Shown here in pieces: positions 62,535 through 64,000 of a stretch of DNA of 64,000 bases (position 1 is its first letter; every line of letters starts with the position of its first letter). Both the position numbers and the translations under genes were made by a program. The DNA is taken from the NCBI RefSeq assembly GCF_000280925.3, contig NZ_CP012109.1, positions 4,174,501 through 4,238,500 of the forward strand, given 5' to 3'. The notes beneath the pieces were generated by a model. That model had not been told where the DNA came from. It saw only the letters and a program-made list of their open reading frames with translations, and made no database searches. The stretch is from Myxococcus hansupus. Lineage in GTDB: Bacteria; Myxococcota; Myxococcia; Myxococcales; Myxococcaceae.

Positions 62535-64000
62535 TCAACGCGTGAGCGCGTTCTCGGCGGCGCGGAGCAGTGGCTCCGCGCTCACCGGGGCCCCCGTCGC
62601 GTGGACCATCCACTGGTCCGGCGTCACCGAGCCGTAGGTGGCCATCCGTTCGAACTCCGCGCCCAGCGAGCCCTTGCGCTTCAGGTGCTCTTCAATCTGG
62701 AACGCGATGAGGTGGCCCAGCGGATAGTCGGGCAGGTAGAGCGGGTAGCTGATCATGTGGCTGTAGACGGCCAGCAGCGAGCTCCCCTCCCCGCCCAGCA
62801 CCGGCGCGAAGTATCGATTCCACACGCTCCGGGAGATGCCCACCACCGCCTCGCGAAGCTGCGCGGGCGTGGCGTCCGGATGCGCGTACATCCAGTGCCA
62901 CACCTCCATGTCCACCAGCGCGATGCCAGAGCGCTCCCACGTCTGCCACAGCTCGCCGAGCACCCGCTCCCGCTCGCTCGCCGCGTCGGGCTTGCCCAGG
63001 CCGAGCAGCTCCAGGTCCCGCGACTGGAACACGAAGGCCAGCGCCTCCGTGAAGGCGTTGTTGGGCACGCCCGTGAGCAGGGTGTGGTCCACGCCGTAGA
63101 GGCTGAACACCTGCTCCACGTTGTGCCCCAGCTCGTGCACCGCGATGTTGTAGCCCTTGTAGTCCATGCCCCCTTCTCCACGCGCGTGCGCAGCCGGGGG
63201 AAGTCACCGCGTCGCAGCGCGGGCATCGCATGTCCCGCGCCCCGTGAGGCGTCCACGCGGATGCGCTCCGCCAGCCACGTGGCCTTCGCCTTCGTGAAGC
63301 CCATCCCCTGGAGGATGCGCGGCAGGTCCTTCGCGAAGGCCTCCGCCGTGGGGTAGCGCTTGCGCGTCAACGCATCCAGCTCCGCTTCCGGACGCTTGCC
63401 TCCGGGATTGAAGCCCGGATACCAGAGGTCCTGCGGCTCCAGCTCGCGGCCCAGGCGCGTCTTGATCTCCTTCGCCACGCGCGGCACCAGCGGCGACTCC
63501 AACACCTGCGTCAGCAGCGCCCGCACGCGCGCTTCGGGCAACTCGCGCGTCAGCTCGAAGCTGCGGGCGATGCGCGTGGGCGCCACCGGCACATAGGGGT
63601 CCGCCGCGCGCGCGGCCTGGAAGGTGGCCAACAGGTGCGCATACCGCGTGTCCGGCTCTGGCGCCGCGTCCGGCTTCTCCGTGCGCGCGGGGGCATCCGC
63701 TTCCACCGTCTCCGCGGGCGCCACCGTGACGGCGTTGGTGAACGGGTCCCAATCCAGCCGGGGATTGTCGATGACGGCGGCGGGAATCAACTGCGTGATG
63801 ATGCGCTCCATCACCTGGACGATCATCCGCTGCTTCAGCGCGCCCGTGGCCGTGTCGCCGTAGTCACCCTTCAGCTCGTCCCGCAGGTTCCAGTGGCTGA
63901 TGAGACGCAGCCCCTTCGGGAAGGGCCGGCGTCCCTGCGCGTCCACCAGGTGGTGCATCCAGATGTTGTACTCGGCGATGTAGAGGTTGGCCGCGGCGAT
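62535..64000 (-). pseudogene. M3-like zinc metallopeptidase gene, frameshifted; 5' end outside window
   Basis: Reading from 64000 the frame gives IAAANLYIAEYNIWMHHLVDA and runs on to RTRVEKGA, then goes out of frame at the five-C run 63169-63173 (five G on the coding strand). A frame shift by one base gives the obvious continuation: GGMDYKGYNIAVHELGHNVEQVF and on to the stop at 62535. HELGH plus the downstream Glu in FTEALAF make a gluzincin zinc site, resembling the oligopeptidase M3 class. One missing G explains everything, so this is either a recent inactivating deletion, a phase-variable run, or a sequencing error. The 3' end faces the FKBP gene, 6 bases apart. Confidence 0.8.

Overview
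The window is high-GC DNA with the gene style of a myxobacterium (Myxococcota, most likely Myxococcus or a close relative). This rests on several things: giant hybrid NRPS/PKS genes with luciferase-like monooxygenase domains buried in adenylation domains, a large ATPase-kinase fusion, PilZ and PEGA proteins, and a thrS-rpmI-rplT-pheS-pheT-ihfA block. The genus is inference; no rRNA or species marker is present.

Region 1 (1-43428, minus strand) is one co-directional assembly line of three genes that overlap by 8 bp or lie 3 bp apart. Order of synthesis: gene 1 (43428 to 26257) is FAAL-ACP, C-A(MOX)-T, C-A-T-E, C-A-T, C-A-T. Gene 2 (26264 to 13272) is KS-AT-ACP, C-[decayed A carrying a MOX, no carrier], C-A-T-E, C-T*, where T* lacks the phosphopantetheine serine. 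Gene 3 (13268 to beyond base 1) is C-A-T four times, then a further C domain, and leaves the window. By-eye adenylation codes suggest acyl-Gly(oxidised?)-D-Ser-X-Val-malonate(oxidised?)-D-aromatic-X-(Val-like)x3-... Modules 2 to 4 of gene 3 are near-identical tandem copies with a 3.17 kb period. No thioesterase, transporter, regulator or MbtH gene is seen.

Region 2 (43429-49953) holds a subtilisin-like protease on the plus strand and a roughly 1470-residue minus-strand protein that meets it tail to tail. The large protein joins an unknown N-terminal region, a P-loop STAND/AAA-type ATPase, a winged-helix-like segment, a Ser/Thr-kinase fold and a C-terminal segment with a HEPN-type RNxxxH motif. 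This is my best candidate for an undescribed conflict or signalling system.

Region 3 (49954-57769) is translation housekeeping, all on the minus strand: tRNA-Val(GAC), thrS, rpmI, rplT, pheS, pheT, ihfA, tRNA-Pro(GGG). Promoters are visible for both tRNAs and for rpmI. Strong terminator-like hairpins sit directly upstream of thrS and of pheS and look like attenuators. infC is not in its usual place between thrS and rpmI.

Region 4 (57769-64000) carries a family 5 uracil-DNA glycosylase coupled to an AI-2E/PerM-family membrane protein, a PEGA-like lipoprotein, an exported LPP20/FlgT-like protein, a PilZ protein, a plus-strand periplasmic FKBP-type prolyl isomerase, and the 3' part of a HELGH zinc metallopeptidase gene broken by a one-base frameshift.
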